A program made the position numbers and the translations under genes. Of a stretch of 64,000 nucleotides of DNA, positions 37,348 to 46,394 are shown piece after piece. Source of the DNA: Atopostipes suicloacalis DSM 15692 (GTDB lineage: Bacteria > Bacillota > Bacilli > Lactobacillales > Carnobacteriaceae_A); the NCBI RefSeq assembly GCF_900129085.1, contig NZ_FQUF01000002.1, forward strand, positions 89,405 to 153,404. Direction: 5' to 3'. Each line of letters opens with the position of its first letter. Positions within the stretch are counted from its first letter, which is position 1. The notes under the pieces are model-generated. The model was not told the DNA's origin, did not search any database, and was given only the letters and a program-made list of their open reading frames with translations.

Positions 37348-38355
37348 ATGACTACTAAAATAGCAATTAATGGATTTGGTCGTGTTGGGCGAACGGTTTT
37401 AAGAAGGTTAATTGATTCCAAATCGGACTTAAAAGTCGTAGCTATTAATGATTTGGCTGATATAGACACACTGACTTACCTTTACAAATATGATACAACC
37501 TATGGCCGTGCACCTTATAAAGTTGAAGCAATAAAGGATAGCTTAATTATCGATGATAAGATGATAAAGGTGTACCAAGAAAAAGATGCGAAACAACTCC
37601 CTTGGTCTGAATTAGGCGTGGATATCGTGATTGAATCGACCGGAATGTATACATCAGCCGAAAAAGCACAAGCTCATATTGAAGCCGGGGCAGATAAAGT
37701 CATCATTACTGCACCAGCAAAAGATGAAACAACTAAAACCATTGTTTTTGGCGTAAACGAAACAGACCTCTCAAAAGAGGATGTAATTCTATCAGCTGCG
37801 TCTTGTACTACAAATTGTTTGGCGCCTCTCGCGAACGCACTTCATCAAAACTTTGGGATTGCAACTGGTTTGATGACAACAGTTAAAGCATACACCCCTT
37901 CTCAGAAATTGCACGACAGTCCAAATGAGGATCTTAGAAGAGGACGTGCGGCAGCAATGAATGCTATACCGACGACTACTGGAGCGGCACAAGCGGTTGG
38001 TAACGTCATTCCTGAATTAGATGGTATTATTGATGGAACGGCTGTGAGGGTACCTCTTTTAGGTGGCGCATTAGTGGAATTCTATACGAATTTAAACCAA
38101 AAAGTAACAATCGATCAAGTCAATCAAGTCATGTTTGAGGCAGCAAATGAATCATTTGAGTACACAGACGACCCGATTGTTTCTTCAGATATTCTGGGCA
38201 GTGTTGCTGGATCAATTTTTGATGCTACCCAAACAGAAGTCATAGAGCATGAAGATAGTCAATTAGTAAAAACAGTCGCATGGTACGACAGTGAATATGG
38301 TTTTGTTTCTAATTTGGTGCGTTTAACAGAATATGTTTCTCGATTAAATAAATAA
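37348..38355 (+). CDS. gap: GAPDH paralog with altered active site, copper-regulated
   Basis: 335 residues, full-length type I glyceraldehyde-3-phosphate dehydrogenase: INGFGRVGR, NAD-specifying Asp in AINDLAD, catalytic Cys153 in SAASCTTNC, Arg in DGTAVRVP. Exactly 27 residues after the Cys, where all classical enzymes have the catalytic His (TTxHAYT), this protein has Lys180 (TTVKAYT). The usual WYDNEWGYS is WYDSEYGF. Only two Cys occur. Two CopY boxes precede it and it sits beside copY-copA. I infer a copper-induced isozyme; it may be a copper-tolerant replacement, or have another activity. Not the core glycolytic gene by location. Confidence 0.9.
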   Translation: MTTKIAINGFGRVGRTVLRRLIDSKSDLKVVAINDLADIDTLTYLYKYDTTYGRAPYKVEAIKDSLIIDDKMIKVYQEKDAKQLPWSELGVDIVIESTGMYTSAEKAQAHIEAGADKVIITAPAKDETTKTIVFGVNETDLSKEDVILSAASCTTNCLAPLANALHQNFGIATGLMTTVKAYTPSQKLHDSPNEDLRRGRAAAMNAIPTTTGAAQAVGNVIPELDGIIDGTAVRVPLLGGALVEFYTNLNQKVTIDQVNQVMFEAANESFEYTDDPIVSSDILGSVAGSIFDATQTEVIEHEDSQLVKTVAWYDSEYGFVSNLVRLTEYVSRLNK

Positions 38356-38386
38356 TTAAAAAATATGCATAAGGAAAAGATAAATC

Positions 38387-38580
38387 ATGAGTAATACAAC
38401 TGGGCAATGGTTAGGATGGATTGGAATTCTTGTAGGGATAATCGCTTTCTTTTGGCAACCGGTATGGATGGGAGTAGCTGCAGTCGTTCTAGGAATCATC
38501 GGGCTATTTTCCCACAGAAAGGACTCAACTGGACAGCGATTATTATTGGGGCAATTGCGTTAGTCCTGCCACTTTTATAA
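38387..38580 (+). pseudogene. Small two-helix membrane protein, frameshifted
   Basis: ATG after aaggaa. First frame: MSNTTGQWLGWIGILVGIIA... with one membrane helix, then a shift within TTTTCCC at 38507-38513. As given it ends at 38563 (58 residues, tail HRKDSTGQRLLLGQLR). With one base corrected it would read LFSPQKGLNWTAIIIGAIAL to 38580, a second helix. It is 31 bases behind gap and shares its promoter. Family not recognised. Confidence 0.6.
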
Positions 38581-38625
38581 TCAGAAAATGTAATAACAGC
38601 GATAATAGGCAAAGAAGACCTGTTA

Positions 38626-38732
38626 TTTAGAATGTTTACCCCTTGAGCCTGTAAGGCTCAAATTTGTAATAAAAATGAAATCGGGGGATAGAAAACCCGT
38701 ACAGTGGGATGTCTATCCGCCGACATTCTAAA
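38626..38732 (+). ncRNA. Candidate structured RNA (three-way junction)
   Basis: A closing stem tttagaatgt (38626-38635)/acattctaaa (38723-38732) holds two hairpins: ttgagcc-tgtaa-ggctcaa (38643-38661) and ggatag (38686-38691)/ctatcc (38713-38718) with an inner ccc/ggg. It could be the right-end/omega-RNA region of a lost IS200/IS605 element, or a riboswitch-like element. It lies between the gap transcript and the copY promoter. I cannot match it to a family. Confidence 0.5.
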
Positions 38733-38901
38733 AAAGCTTATTTTTTGGTATTTTTTTAAAAAAAGAGAAAAGTCCGACGAATCAATCCCTAATTAATGAA
38801 CTAAAACACAATCCATATTTTCGTCAGGCGTGTCGCATCGAAACGAAAGTTAAAAAGTTATAAAAAATAATACATCACAAATTATTCATTTACATAAACT
38901 C

Positions 38902-38961
38902 TTGACAATAATCGTTTACTAGTATAAACTCTATTTAACATTAATGTTTACGCGCGTAAAC
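38902..38961 (+). promoter_or_regulatory. CopY promoter/operator (cop boxes) of the copYAZB operon
   Basis: ttgaca (38902-38907) with gtttactagtataaac (38914-38929, one mismatch) and perfect gtttacgcgcgtaaac (38946-38961) just before the ribosome binding site cgaaaggggg. CopY would block this promoter until Cu(I) replaces Zn(II) in it. Confidence 0.9.
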
Positions 38962-38977
38962 GAAAGGGGGAGAGAAT

Positions 38978-39433
38978 ATGAGTACTATAGCTGTAGACCT
39001 TCATATAACCGATGCTGAATGGGAAGTCATGCGTGTAGTCTGGGCGAATACCCAAGTGACTAGTAAAGAAGTCATTTCTACATTGGGAGAGAAAATGGAC
39101 TGGAAACAAGCGACAATCAAAACGCTCTTAGGTCGACTCGTGGAAAAAGGCGCACTGAATACAGAACAAGAAGGTAGAAAATATATTTATTCGGCAAATA
39201 TCGAAGAGAAAGAAGCGGTAAGAAGTTTTACAAACGATATTTTCGATCGTATTTGTCGAAAGAATGTCGGGAATGTAATAGAGAGTATCATTAAGGATCA
39301 TATTTTAAGTTTCGATGATATCCAAAGGCTAGAAGAAATATTAGAAATGAAAAAAGCTTTCGCAGTAGAAGAAGTTGATTGTCAGTGTGCAGAAGGGCAA
39401 TGCGATTGCCATTTACATCATCATGGAGAATAA
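38978..39433 (+). CDS. copY: CopY/TcrY copper-responsive repressor
   Basis: 151 residues: a BlaI/MecI-type winged helix (ITDAEWEVMRVVWANTQVTS, then KQATIKTLLGRLVEKG) and the C-terminal metal site CQCAEGQCDC, the exact CxC-x4-CxC of CopY. In CopY, Zn keeps the repressor on DNA and Cu(I) delivered by CopZ removes it. The tail ends HLHHHGE. First gene of copY-copA-copZ-copB; copA starts 12 bases later. Confidence 0.97.
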   Translation: MSTIAVDLHITDAEWEVMRVVWANTQVTSKEVISTLGEKMDWKQATIKTLLGRLVEKGALNTEQEGRKYIYSANIEEKEAVRSFTNDIFDRICRKNVGNVIESIIKDHILSFDDIQRLEEILEMKKAFAVEEVDCQCAEGQCDCHLHHHGE

Positions 39434-39445
39434 GGAGCAAAAAAA

Positions 39446-41911
39446 TTGGAGAATAAATCATTTGCCATAGAAGGTATGACCTGTGCATCTTGTGCGCAGA
39501 CAGTAGAAAAAGCAGCAAAAAAGGTTCGTGGGGTCACACAGGCTTCCGTAAACCTAGCAACAGAGAAGTTAAGTATTGAGTACGATGAACCAACTTTTTC
39601 GGTAGAAAATCTACAAAAAGCAGTGGATAATTCAGGGTATGAAATGGTCACCCAGGAAGGAACGACGCAAACCTTTGCAATTGAAGGGATGACCTGTGCA
39701 TCCTGTGCACAGACAATTGAAAAAGCTGTCGGAAAGTTGTCGGGCGTAGATAAAGCTTCAGTCAATTTAGCGACAGAAAAAATGCAAGTTTCTTATAACC
39801 CGTCAGCGATTTCAGTATCTGATGTGACTGGTGCTGTATCCAATAGTGGTTATGCAGCCGTATTAGAGACTACGGATACTCAAGATCATTCACGAGCAGA
39901 GAAGCGTGAGAAAAAAGAAAAACGAATGAAGCAACTTTCAAATCGTTTTGGGATATCCATTATATTTACAATCCCTTTATTAATTATATCCATGGGTCCA
40001 ATGGTCGGTATGCCTCTACCAAATATCGTTGACCCAATGATAAATGCATTTAATTTTTCTCTTTTACAACTTATTCTGACTTTGCCGATCATGGGAGTGA
40101 GCTGGGAATATTTCCAGAAGGGATTCAAAACCTTATTTAAAGGTCACCCAAATATGGATTCCCTGATTGCCCTTGGTACCGCGGCCGCTTTTGTATACAG
40201 TCTGGCAGCGACGATCGGGACTGGCTTAGGTTACGGGAACTTTTCAGATTTACTTTACTATGAAGTGACTGGAGTTATCTTAACGCTCCATACTTTAGGG
40301 TTATTTTTAGAAGAGCGATCAAAGGGGCAGATGTCCTCAGCGATTGAAAAACTAGTTAACTTGGCGCCTAAAACAGCTCGAGTGATACGTGATGGTGTTG
40401 AACAGGAAATCACTGTAGAAGAAGTTGCTCTAGGAGACGTCATTAGAGTTCGTCCGGGAGAAAGTATGCCTGTAGATGGTGTTGTTGTTGAGGGACGCAC
40501 TTCAGTCGATGAATCAATGCTGACAGGAGAAAGTATCCCCGTAGAAAAGGAAGATGGAGACGAGGTTATAGGGGCTAGTATCAATAAAAATGGTTCCATT
40601 GACTACCGTGCGACTCGAGTGGGAAGTGACACTACTCTATCCCAAATCATCAAGCTGGTAGAAGACGCGCAAGGGTCTAAAGCACCCATTGCTCGAATGG
40701 CCGATATTATTACTAGATATTTCGTACCGATTGTTATAGCATTAGCTGTTTTAGCAGGGGTTGCTTGGTTAATTGCAGGTCAATCTGGAATATTTGCTTT
40801 ATCCGTTATCATTACAACCCTTGTCATTGCTTGTCCATGTGCCTTAGGTTTGGCGACTCCAACAAGTATTATGGTTGGAACCGGAAAAGGGGCAGAACAT
40901 GGTGTCTTGATAAAAAGTGGTGAGGCGTTAGAAACCACTCATAACTTAGAGACGATTGTATTTGATAAAACAGGGACACTGACAGAAGGTAAACCTATCG
41001 TGACGGATATTTTGGTCACTCCTCTTATTACTAAAGAAAATCTTTTATATTATGCAGCTTCCGGTGAAACAGGTTCTGAACACCCATTAGGCGAAGCCAT
41101 CGTACAGAAATCAAAAGAAGAGAACATGACATTAGCTAAACCAGATCATTTTGAAGCGATTCCTGGACACGGGATTCGAGTTGAAATTGAGGGCAAAGAT
41201 ATGTACATTGGAAACCGTAAACTGATGCTAGAGCAAAAGATTGATTTATCAAGCATGGAAAAAGAATCCGATCGTTTAGCAGACGAAGGAAAAACACCAA
41301 TGTATCTCTCTATTGACGGAGAGCTGGCTGGAATTATCGCAGTAGCGGACACACTCAAAGAAAATAGTATGAAGGCTGTTAAAGAACTTAGAAGACGCGG
41401 TGTTGAAGTAATCATGATTACCGGAGATAACAAACGTACAGCCAAAGCGATTGCTAAGCAAGTGGGTATAGACAGTGTATTAAGTGAAGTATTACCTGAA
41501 GATAAAGCAGAAGAAGTCAAAAAACTACAAGAAACAGGTAAGAAGGTAGCGATGGTTGGGGACGGCATTAACGATGCACCCGCATTAGCTCAAGCAGATA
41601 TCGGTATTGCAGTTGGATCAGGTACAGACGTGGCGATTGAATCGGCTGATATTGTCCTTATGCGTAATGATTTAACCACTGTATTGACTGCGATTGATTT
41701 AAGTCATGCAACGCTACGAAACATTAAACAAAACTTGTTCTGGGCTTTTGCTTACAACTTTGTAGGTATTCCAGTTGCGATGGGTCTCTTGTATATTTTT
41801 GGCGGACCATTGATGAGTCCAATGTTTGCGGCAGTCGCCATGAGTTTCAGCTCCGTATCGGTCTTGCTCAATGCTTTACGGTTAAGACGATTCAAACCAG
41901 CAGTTGTTTAG
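39446..41911 (+). CDS. copA: Copper-exporting P1B-type ATPase CopA
   Basis: 821 residues; TTG start after aaggag. Two N-terminal HMA domains (CASC at 13-16 and 84-87), eight membrane helices with the Cu(I) site CPCALG, phosphorylation site DKTGTLTEG, hinge [10 protein letters not shown] and C-terminal [17 protein letters not shown]. Exports Cu(I) across the membrane with ATP. Intact. Second gene of the cop operon. Confidence 0.97.
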   Translation: MENKSFAIEGMTCASCAQTVEKAAKKVRGVTQASVNLATEKLSIEYDEPTFSVENLQKAVDNSGYEMVTQEGTTQTFAIEGMTCASCAQTIEKAVGKLSGVDKASVNLATEKMQVSYNPSAISVSDVTGAVSNSGYAAVLETTDTQDHSRAEKREKKEKRMKQLSNRFGISIIFTIPLLIISMGPMVGMPLPNIVDPMINAFNFSLLQLILTLPIMGVSWEYFQKGFKTLFKGHPNMDSLIALGTAAAFVYSLAATIGTGLGYGNFSDLLYYEVTGVILTLHTLGLFLEERSKGQMSSAIEKLVNLAPKTARVIRDGVEQEITVEEVALGDVIRVRPGESMPVDGVVVEGRTSVDESMLTGESIPVEKEDGDEVIGASINKNGSIDYRATRVGSDTTLSQIIKLVEDAQGSKAPIARMADIITRYFVPIVIALAVLAGVAWLIAGQSGIFALSVIITTLVIACPCALGLATPTSIMVGTGKGAEHGVLIKSGEALETTHNLETIVFDKTGTLTEGKPIVTDILVTPLITKENLLYYAASGETGSEHPLGEAIVQKSKEENMTLAKPDHFEAIPGHGIRVEIEGKDMYIGNRKLMLEQKIDLSSMEKESDRLADEGKTPMYLSIDGELAGIIAVADTLKENSMKAVKELRRRGVEVIMITGDNKRTAKAIAKQVGIDSVLSEVLPEDKAEEVKKLQETGKKVAMVGDGINDAPALAQADIGIAVGSGTDVAIESADIVLMRNDLTTVLTAIDLSHATLRNIKQNLFWAFAYNFVGIPVAMGLLYIFGGPLMSPMFAAVAMSFSSVSVLLNALRLRRFKPAVV

Positions 41912-41995
41912 AAAACACGTAGCTTATCTGGGATTTAAACTTCTTCCTATTCTAATAATAGGAGAAGATAAAAAAATAAAAAGGGGAATAGAATA

Positions 41996-42202
41996 ATGAA
42001 AAAAGAAGTCTTATTAGATGGCGTAAAATGTGCAGGTTGTGCCAATACAGTGCAAGAAAAATTTTCAGCTATTGAAGGCGTTGAATCTGTAGAGGTTGAT
42101 TTAGCGACTAAAAAAGCAGTACTTGAAAGTCAAACAGAGATTGATACCGAAACGCTCAATGCTGCTTTAGCAGAAACTAACTATTCAGTATTAAGTGCAT
42201 AA
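41996..42202 (+). CDS. copZ: Copper chaperone CopZ
   Basis: 68 residues, one HMA fold. The metal loop is KCAGCANT instead of the usual MTCxxC, but keeps CxxC. It carries Cu(I) in the cytoplasm, to CopA and CopY. Ribosome binding site aaaagggg. Follows copA by 84 bases. Confidence 0.93.
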   Translation: MKKEVLLDGVKCAGCANTVQEKFSAIEGVESVEVDLATKKAVLESQTEIDTETLNAALAETNYSVLSA

Positions 42203-42247
42203 AGTACGAATACCATTTATTCATAGATAGTAGATAGAGATAAAGTA

Positions 42248-42297
42248 TAGAACCCTTTTCATGAGAATTATATGCAGTGTTAGATGAGAGGGTTCTA
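42248..42297 (+). other. Hairpin between copZ and copB
   Basis: tagaaccct and agggttcta pair with a 32-base loop and no T-run. It may be an mRNA processing or stability element that sets copB level apart from copZ. Confidence 0.45.
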
Positions 42298-42340
42298 AAA
42301 CTTTAAAATCAGTCTCTAATCTAATAAGGAGGAATTAAAA

Positions 42341-44422
42341 ATGAGTAATAACAAAAAACATTCGTCACATAGTCATCATAATCACGGCGACATGGATCAC
42401 TCAAAACACGACCATAATGAAATGGAACATCACGGGGGGCATCACGATCATCATGCTGGGCATGACCACAGTGGTCATGGCGGGCACGATCATCACCACC
42501 ATGGAGATTTCAAGGAACTCTTTTTAAAGTCATTGCCTATGGGAATCATTATTATGTTATTATCCCCTATGTTTGGGTTCCAACTACCATTCCAGTTTAC
42601 ATTTCAGTATTCTGATATACTCGTGGCTCTTCTCTCTACGATTTTGTACATTTATGGCGGTAAACCTTTCTATATGGGAGCAGTGGATGAGTTTAAAGAA
42701 AAAGCTCCTGGAATGATGGCTCTTGTCACTCTTGGTATCTCTGTATCCTACTTTTACAGTGTTTATGCAGTCATTGCTGGATATGTGACTGGTGAACATG
42801 TGATGGACTTTTTCTTTGAATTTGCTTCATTAGTATTAATCATGTTGTTAGGTCACTGGATTGAGATGAAAGCTGTTGGAGAAGCCGGAGATGCACAAAA
42901 AGCATTGGCTGAATTGGTACCGAAAGATGCTCACGTTGTATTGGAAGACGATTCAATTGAAACACGTCCAGTTGCTGACTTGCAAGTAGGCGATTTGATT
43001 CGTGTTCAGGCTGGAGAAAATGTTCCAGCAGATGGAACCATTCAGCGCGGCGAATCACGTGTAAACGAAGCGCTTGTGACTGGGGAATCGAAACCAATTG
43101 AAAAAAATCCCGGAGATGAGGTCATCGGTGGATCAACCAATGGTGGCGGAGTCCTCTATGTGGAAATAATGCAGACGGGCGATAAGTCCTTCATTTCTCA
43201 GGTTCAGACATTAATCAGTCAAGCTCAAAGCCAACCATCTCGAGCAGAAAATCTTGCACAAAAAGTTGCAGGATGGCTCTTTTATATTGCGGTTATTGTA
43301 GCTCTTATTGCCCTTGTCATATGGATGGTTATAGCTGATGTACCAACGGCAGTTATTTTTACAGTCACCACATTAGTTATTGCTTGTCCGCATGCCCTGG
43401 GTCTGGCTATCCCATTGGTGACTGCTCGTAGTACCAGCTTAGGGGCCAGTCGGGGATTATTAGTGAAAGACCGGAACGCTTTGGAGTTGACTACAAATGC
43501 AGATGCTATGGTTTTAGATAAAACGGGAACTTTAACGACTGGTGAGTTTAAAGTACTAGATGTTGAACTCTTTAATGATAAATATACGAAAGATGAAATT
43601 GTTGCCTTATTGGCAGGTATCGAAGGCGGATCTAGTCATCCTATCGCTCAGTCAATTATCAGTTACGCAGAACAGCAAGGTATACGTCCAGTAAGTTTTG
43701 ATTCGATTGATGTTATTTCTGGCGCTGGTGTAGAAGGTCAAGCTAACGGACATCGTTATCAATTAATCAGTCAAAAAGCATACGGACGTAATCTAGATAT
43801 GGATATTCCAAAAGGAGCAACCCTCAGTGTCTTAGTAGAAAACGACGAAGCAATCGGTGCTGTAGCTTTAGGGGATGAATTAAAACCAACAAGTAAAGAA
43901 TTAATACAAGCCCTTAAAAAGAACAACATTCAACCCATTATGGCAACGGGTGACAATGAAAAAGCGGCTCAAGGAGCGGCAGAAATTTTAGGTATTGATT
44001 ATTTGGCTAATCAATCTCCTCAAGACAAATATGAATTAGTTGAAAAACTTAAAGCAGAAGAAAAGAAAGTTATCATGCTCGGTGACGGGGTCAACGACGC
44101 ACCTTCTCTTGCATTGGCAGACGTTGGTATAGCTGTTGGTGCGGGAACTCAAGTAGCATTGGATTCAGCCGATGTCATCTTGACACAGTCAGACCCGGGC
44201 GACATTGAATCCTTTATCGAGTTGGCTCAGAAGACCACACGTAAGATGAAAGAAAATCTTGTTTGGGGAGCAGGGTATAACTTTATCGCAATCCCAATAG
44301 CTGCAGGAATCTTAGCACCAATCGGCATAACATTAAGCCCAGCAGTCGGTGCCGTCTTGATGTCACTTTCGACTGTAATTGTTGCCATCAATGCTATGAC
44401 ATTGAAATTAGAGCCAAAATAA
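42341..44422 (+). CDS. copB: Copper-translocating P-type ATPase CopB
   Basis: 693 residues. The N-terminus (about 1-50) is a His/Asp/Met-rich metal-binding tail (SHHNHGDMDHS, HHDHHAGHDHSGH). The membrane site is CPHALGLA, diagnostic of CopB rather than CopA; further DKTGTLTTG and GDGVNDAPSL. Enterococcal CopB/TcrB exports copper (and silver). It completes the copYAZB operon. Intact; ATG after aaggagg. Confidence 0.96.
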   Translation: MSNNKKHSSHSHHNHGDMDHSKHDHNEMEHHGGHHDHHAGHDHSGHGGHDHHHHGDFKELFLKSLPMGIIIMLLSPMFGFQLPFQFTFQYSDILVALLSTILYIYGGKPFYMGAVDEFKEKAPGMMALVTLGISVSYFYSVYAVIAGYVTGEHVMDFFFEFASLVLIMLLGHWIEMKAVGEAGDAQKALAELVPKDAHVVLEDDSIETRPVADLQVGDLIRVQAGENVPADGTIQRGESRVNEALVTGESKPIEKNPGDEVIGGSTNGGGVLYVEIMQTGDKSFISQVQTLISQAQSQPSRAENLAQKVAGWLFYIAVIVALIALVIWMVIADVPTAVIFTVTTLVIACPHALGLAIPLVTARSTSLGASRGLLVKDRNALELTTNADAMVLDKTGTLTTGEFKVLDVELFNDKYTKDEIVALLAGIEGGSSHPIAQSIISYAEQQGIRPVSFDSIDVISGAGVEGQANGHRYQLISQKAYGRNLDMDIPKGATLSVLVENDEAIGAVALGDELKPTSKELIQALKKNNIQPIMATGDNEKAAQGAAEILGIDYLANQSPQDKYELVEKLKAEEKKVIMLGDGVNDAPSLALADVGIAVGAGTQVALDSADVILTQSDPGDIESFIELAQKTTRKMKENLVWGAGYNFIAIPIAAGILAPIGITLSPAVGAVLMSLSTVIVAINAMTLKLEPK

Positions 44423-44487
44423 ACAGTTATTTGGCACATGAAATAATTGAATGACCTTATCGTGTAAAAATACAATAGTTTCACAGG

Positions 44488-44532
44488 AAAGGAAGAGATG
44501 GAATAATTTAAAAAATCATCTCTTCCTTTTTT
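44488..44532 (+). terminator. Intrinsic terminator between copB and adk
   Basis: aaaggaagagatg pairs with catctcttcctttt around a 16-base loop, then T-run. adk may thus depend on read-through or on a promoter not recognised here. Confidence 0.8.
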
Positions 44533-44553
44533 AGTTTATAAGGAGGAAAAATT

Positions 44554-45174
44554 ATGAGGCTGGTCCTTTTAGGGTTACCCGGTGCTGGGAAAGGCACTCA
44601 AGCTAAAAGAATCGCAGAGAAGTACCACCTGACGGCTATTTCAACTGGTGAAATGTTACGAGAAGCAGCCAAGGAGAAAGATACATTCGGACTCAGAGTG
44701 CAAGAATATATGAATAAAGGAGAGCTAGTTCCAGATGAGTGGATAAACTCATTGGTTAAGAGTCGCTTACAAGAAAAAGATGTTGAAAATGGTTTTGTTC
44801 TGGATGGTTACCCACGTACCCTACAGCAAGCAAAAGTGCTCGAAGCTTACCTACAAAGTCAAAATCAGAATTTAGACGCTATTTTCTTTTTAGATGTAAG
44901 TCAGGATACGTTAAGACATCGGTTAGCGCAACGAGGGAATCTTCGTTCAAAAGAAAAACAAGGAAATTCCCAAATCGAAGCAAAAAGGGAAAAAATTCGA
45001 CTGGATGACAAACCAAAAGTGATTGAAAATAGGCTACACATTAATAAGGAATTAATGGAATCACTTATTCACTTCTACAAGGAGCAAAATCTGCTTTACG
45101 TTATCAATGGTGAAGGGGATTTTGACAATGTGTTTGACAATATAAATGAGGGTTTATTGTCTGTAAACAAATAA
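44554..45174 (+). CDS. adk: Adenylate kinase paralog, cysteine-free short LID
   Basis: 206 residues. P-loop GLPGAGKGTQA, NMP-site STGEMLREA, FVLDGYPRTL and the LID arginines in RLAQRG and RLDDKPKVIENR are all present, so AMP + ATP phosphotransfer is likely. In Gram-positive enzymes the LID carries four Cys holding Zn(II); here residues about 128-148 are a Lys/Glu-rich stretch with none, and the whole protein lacks Cys. A housekeeping adk is normally beside secY, so this is an extra copy. Next to copB it looks like a form that copper cannot poison; this is inference. Confidence 0.92.
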   Translation: MRLVLLGLPGAGKGTQAKRIAEKYHLTAISTGEMLREAAKEKDTFGLRVQEYMNKGELVPDEWINSLVKSRLQEKDVENGFVLDGYPRTLQQAKVLEAYLQSQNQNLDAIFFLDVSQDTLRHRLAQRGNLRSKEKQGNSQIEAKREKIRLDDKPKVIENRLHINKELMESLIHFYKEQNLLYVINGEGDFDNVFDNINEGLLSVNK

Positions 45175-45245
45175 CTACACAAATTGAACTTAAATTATGT
45201 GATTTAAAACAATTAACTAATGTAAGCTATGAAGGGGATTGAAGA

Positions 45246-46079
45246 ATGAATGTTTTACTTAGTGTAATCGATCCAGTTGCTATTTCAATTGGGCCGATAA
45301 AAATTTATTGGTACGGAATTATTATTGCTCTAGCGATGCTGATCGGCATTTCATTAGCTACAAAGGAAGCTCAAAAACTGGGACTTGAAGAAGATACCAT
45401 GGTAGATATGGCATTATGGGCCATACCAATTGGCTTTATCGGTGCCCGACTTTATTACGTTTTATTCAAATGGGACTACTATATACAGAATCCGAGTGAA
45501 ATCATCGCAATCTGGAATGGTGGAATTGCCATTTATGGGGGGCTAATTGCGGGTGGTCTCGCAGTATACTGGTTTGCAAGAAGAAAGAAAATGACGCTAA
45601 CTCTTTTACTAGACATACTGGCACCTAGTGTCCTCCTAGCTCAATCGATTGGTCGCTGGGGAAATTTTATCAATCAAGAGGCCCACGGTGGAGCAGTGAG
45701 TCGCCAATTTTTAGAAACTCTTTATTTACCAGAGTTTATTATTGAACAGATGAACATCAACGGTACCTATTACCACCCGACATTTTTGTATGAATCGTTA
45801 TGGAGTTTATTAGGTTTTATCCTTCTTATTATCCTAAGGAATCAGAAAGGCCTATTACGTCGAGGAGAAGTTGCTCTTAGTTATGTCATCTGGTATTCAT
45901 TTGGACGTTTTTTTATAGAAGGCATGCGCACCGATAGTTTGTGGATTGGGGATATTATGCGAGCTTCCCAAGTGCTATCACTCGTGCTGTTTATTAGCGC
46001 AATCGTGCTCTGGATTTATCGTCGGAGAGCCTATCCTACAAAACCTTATTATTCGGAAGGTTTAATTGCGTCTAGATAA
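45246..46079 (+). CDS. lgt: Prolipoprotein diacylglyceryl transferase paralog
   Basis: 277 residues with seven membrane helices and the Lgt signature GRWGNFINQEAHG (about 140), HPTFLYES and RFFIEGMRTDSLW. It transfers diacylglycerol to the lipobox cysteine of prolipoproteins at the membrane. No Cys in the protein. Core lgt normally sits with hprK, so this is an extra copy in the copper region; it might modify copper lipoproteins or replace a copper-sensitive Lgt. ATG after gaagggga. Confidence 0.93.
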   Translation: MNVLLSVIDPVAISIGPIKIYWYGIIIALAMLIGISLATKEAQKLGLEEDTMVDMALWAIPIGFIGARLYYVLFKWDYYIQNPSEIIAIWNGGIAIYGGLIAGGLAVYWFARRKKMTLTLLLDILAPSVLLAQSIGRWGNFINQEAHGGAVSRQFLETLYLPEFIIEQMNINGTYYHPTFLYESLWSLLGFILLIILRNQKGLLRRGEVALSYVIWYSFGRFFIEGMRTDSLWIGDIMRASQVLSLVLFISAIVLWIYRRRAYPTKPYYSEGLIASR

Positions 46080-46122
46080 TCAGAAAGGAACATATTTTTT
46101 ATGATTAAGGAGGAGATAACAG

Positions 46123-46353
46123 TTGGGTGATTTTTTTAATTCGTTGAACCAACTTGGAATAAGTTCATTTCTATTAGAAGGGCTTTTTTGGATAGGGCTA
46201 GTTGTTCTGGCTGTCTACTTGATTGGTCAATGGCTATCGAGCTTTGCTTATTCAGATTATCACGAAACACCGTTAGAAATCCTTCAAAAAGAGTTCGCTA
46301 GAGGCAATATAACAGAAGCAGAATATTTAATAAGAAAAAAATATCTTCAGTGA
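46123..46353 (+). CDS. Small SHOCT-domain membrane protein (copy 5)
   Basis: 76 residues, TTG start after aaggaggag. Membrane helix about 18-38, then SHOCT motif PLEILQKEFARGNITEAEYL, more diverged than the other four. Downstream of lgt, directly before the NusG_II gene. Confidence 0.78.
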   Translation: MGDFFNSLNQLGISSFLLEGLFWIGLVVLAVYLIGQWLSSFAYSDYHETPLEILQKEFARGNITEAEYLIRKKYLQ

Positions 46354-46394
46354 TTAAAATTCGCAGAAAATATAAAAGGCAAGGAGGGATTGTA

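Noticed and set aside
37348..38355. The gap gene taken as the core glycolytic gene
   Set aside because: Operator, location beside copY and the catalytic His to Lys change argue for an accessory paralog; core gap is normally with pgk and tpi.
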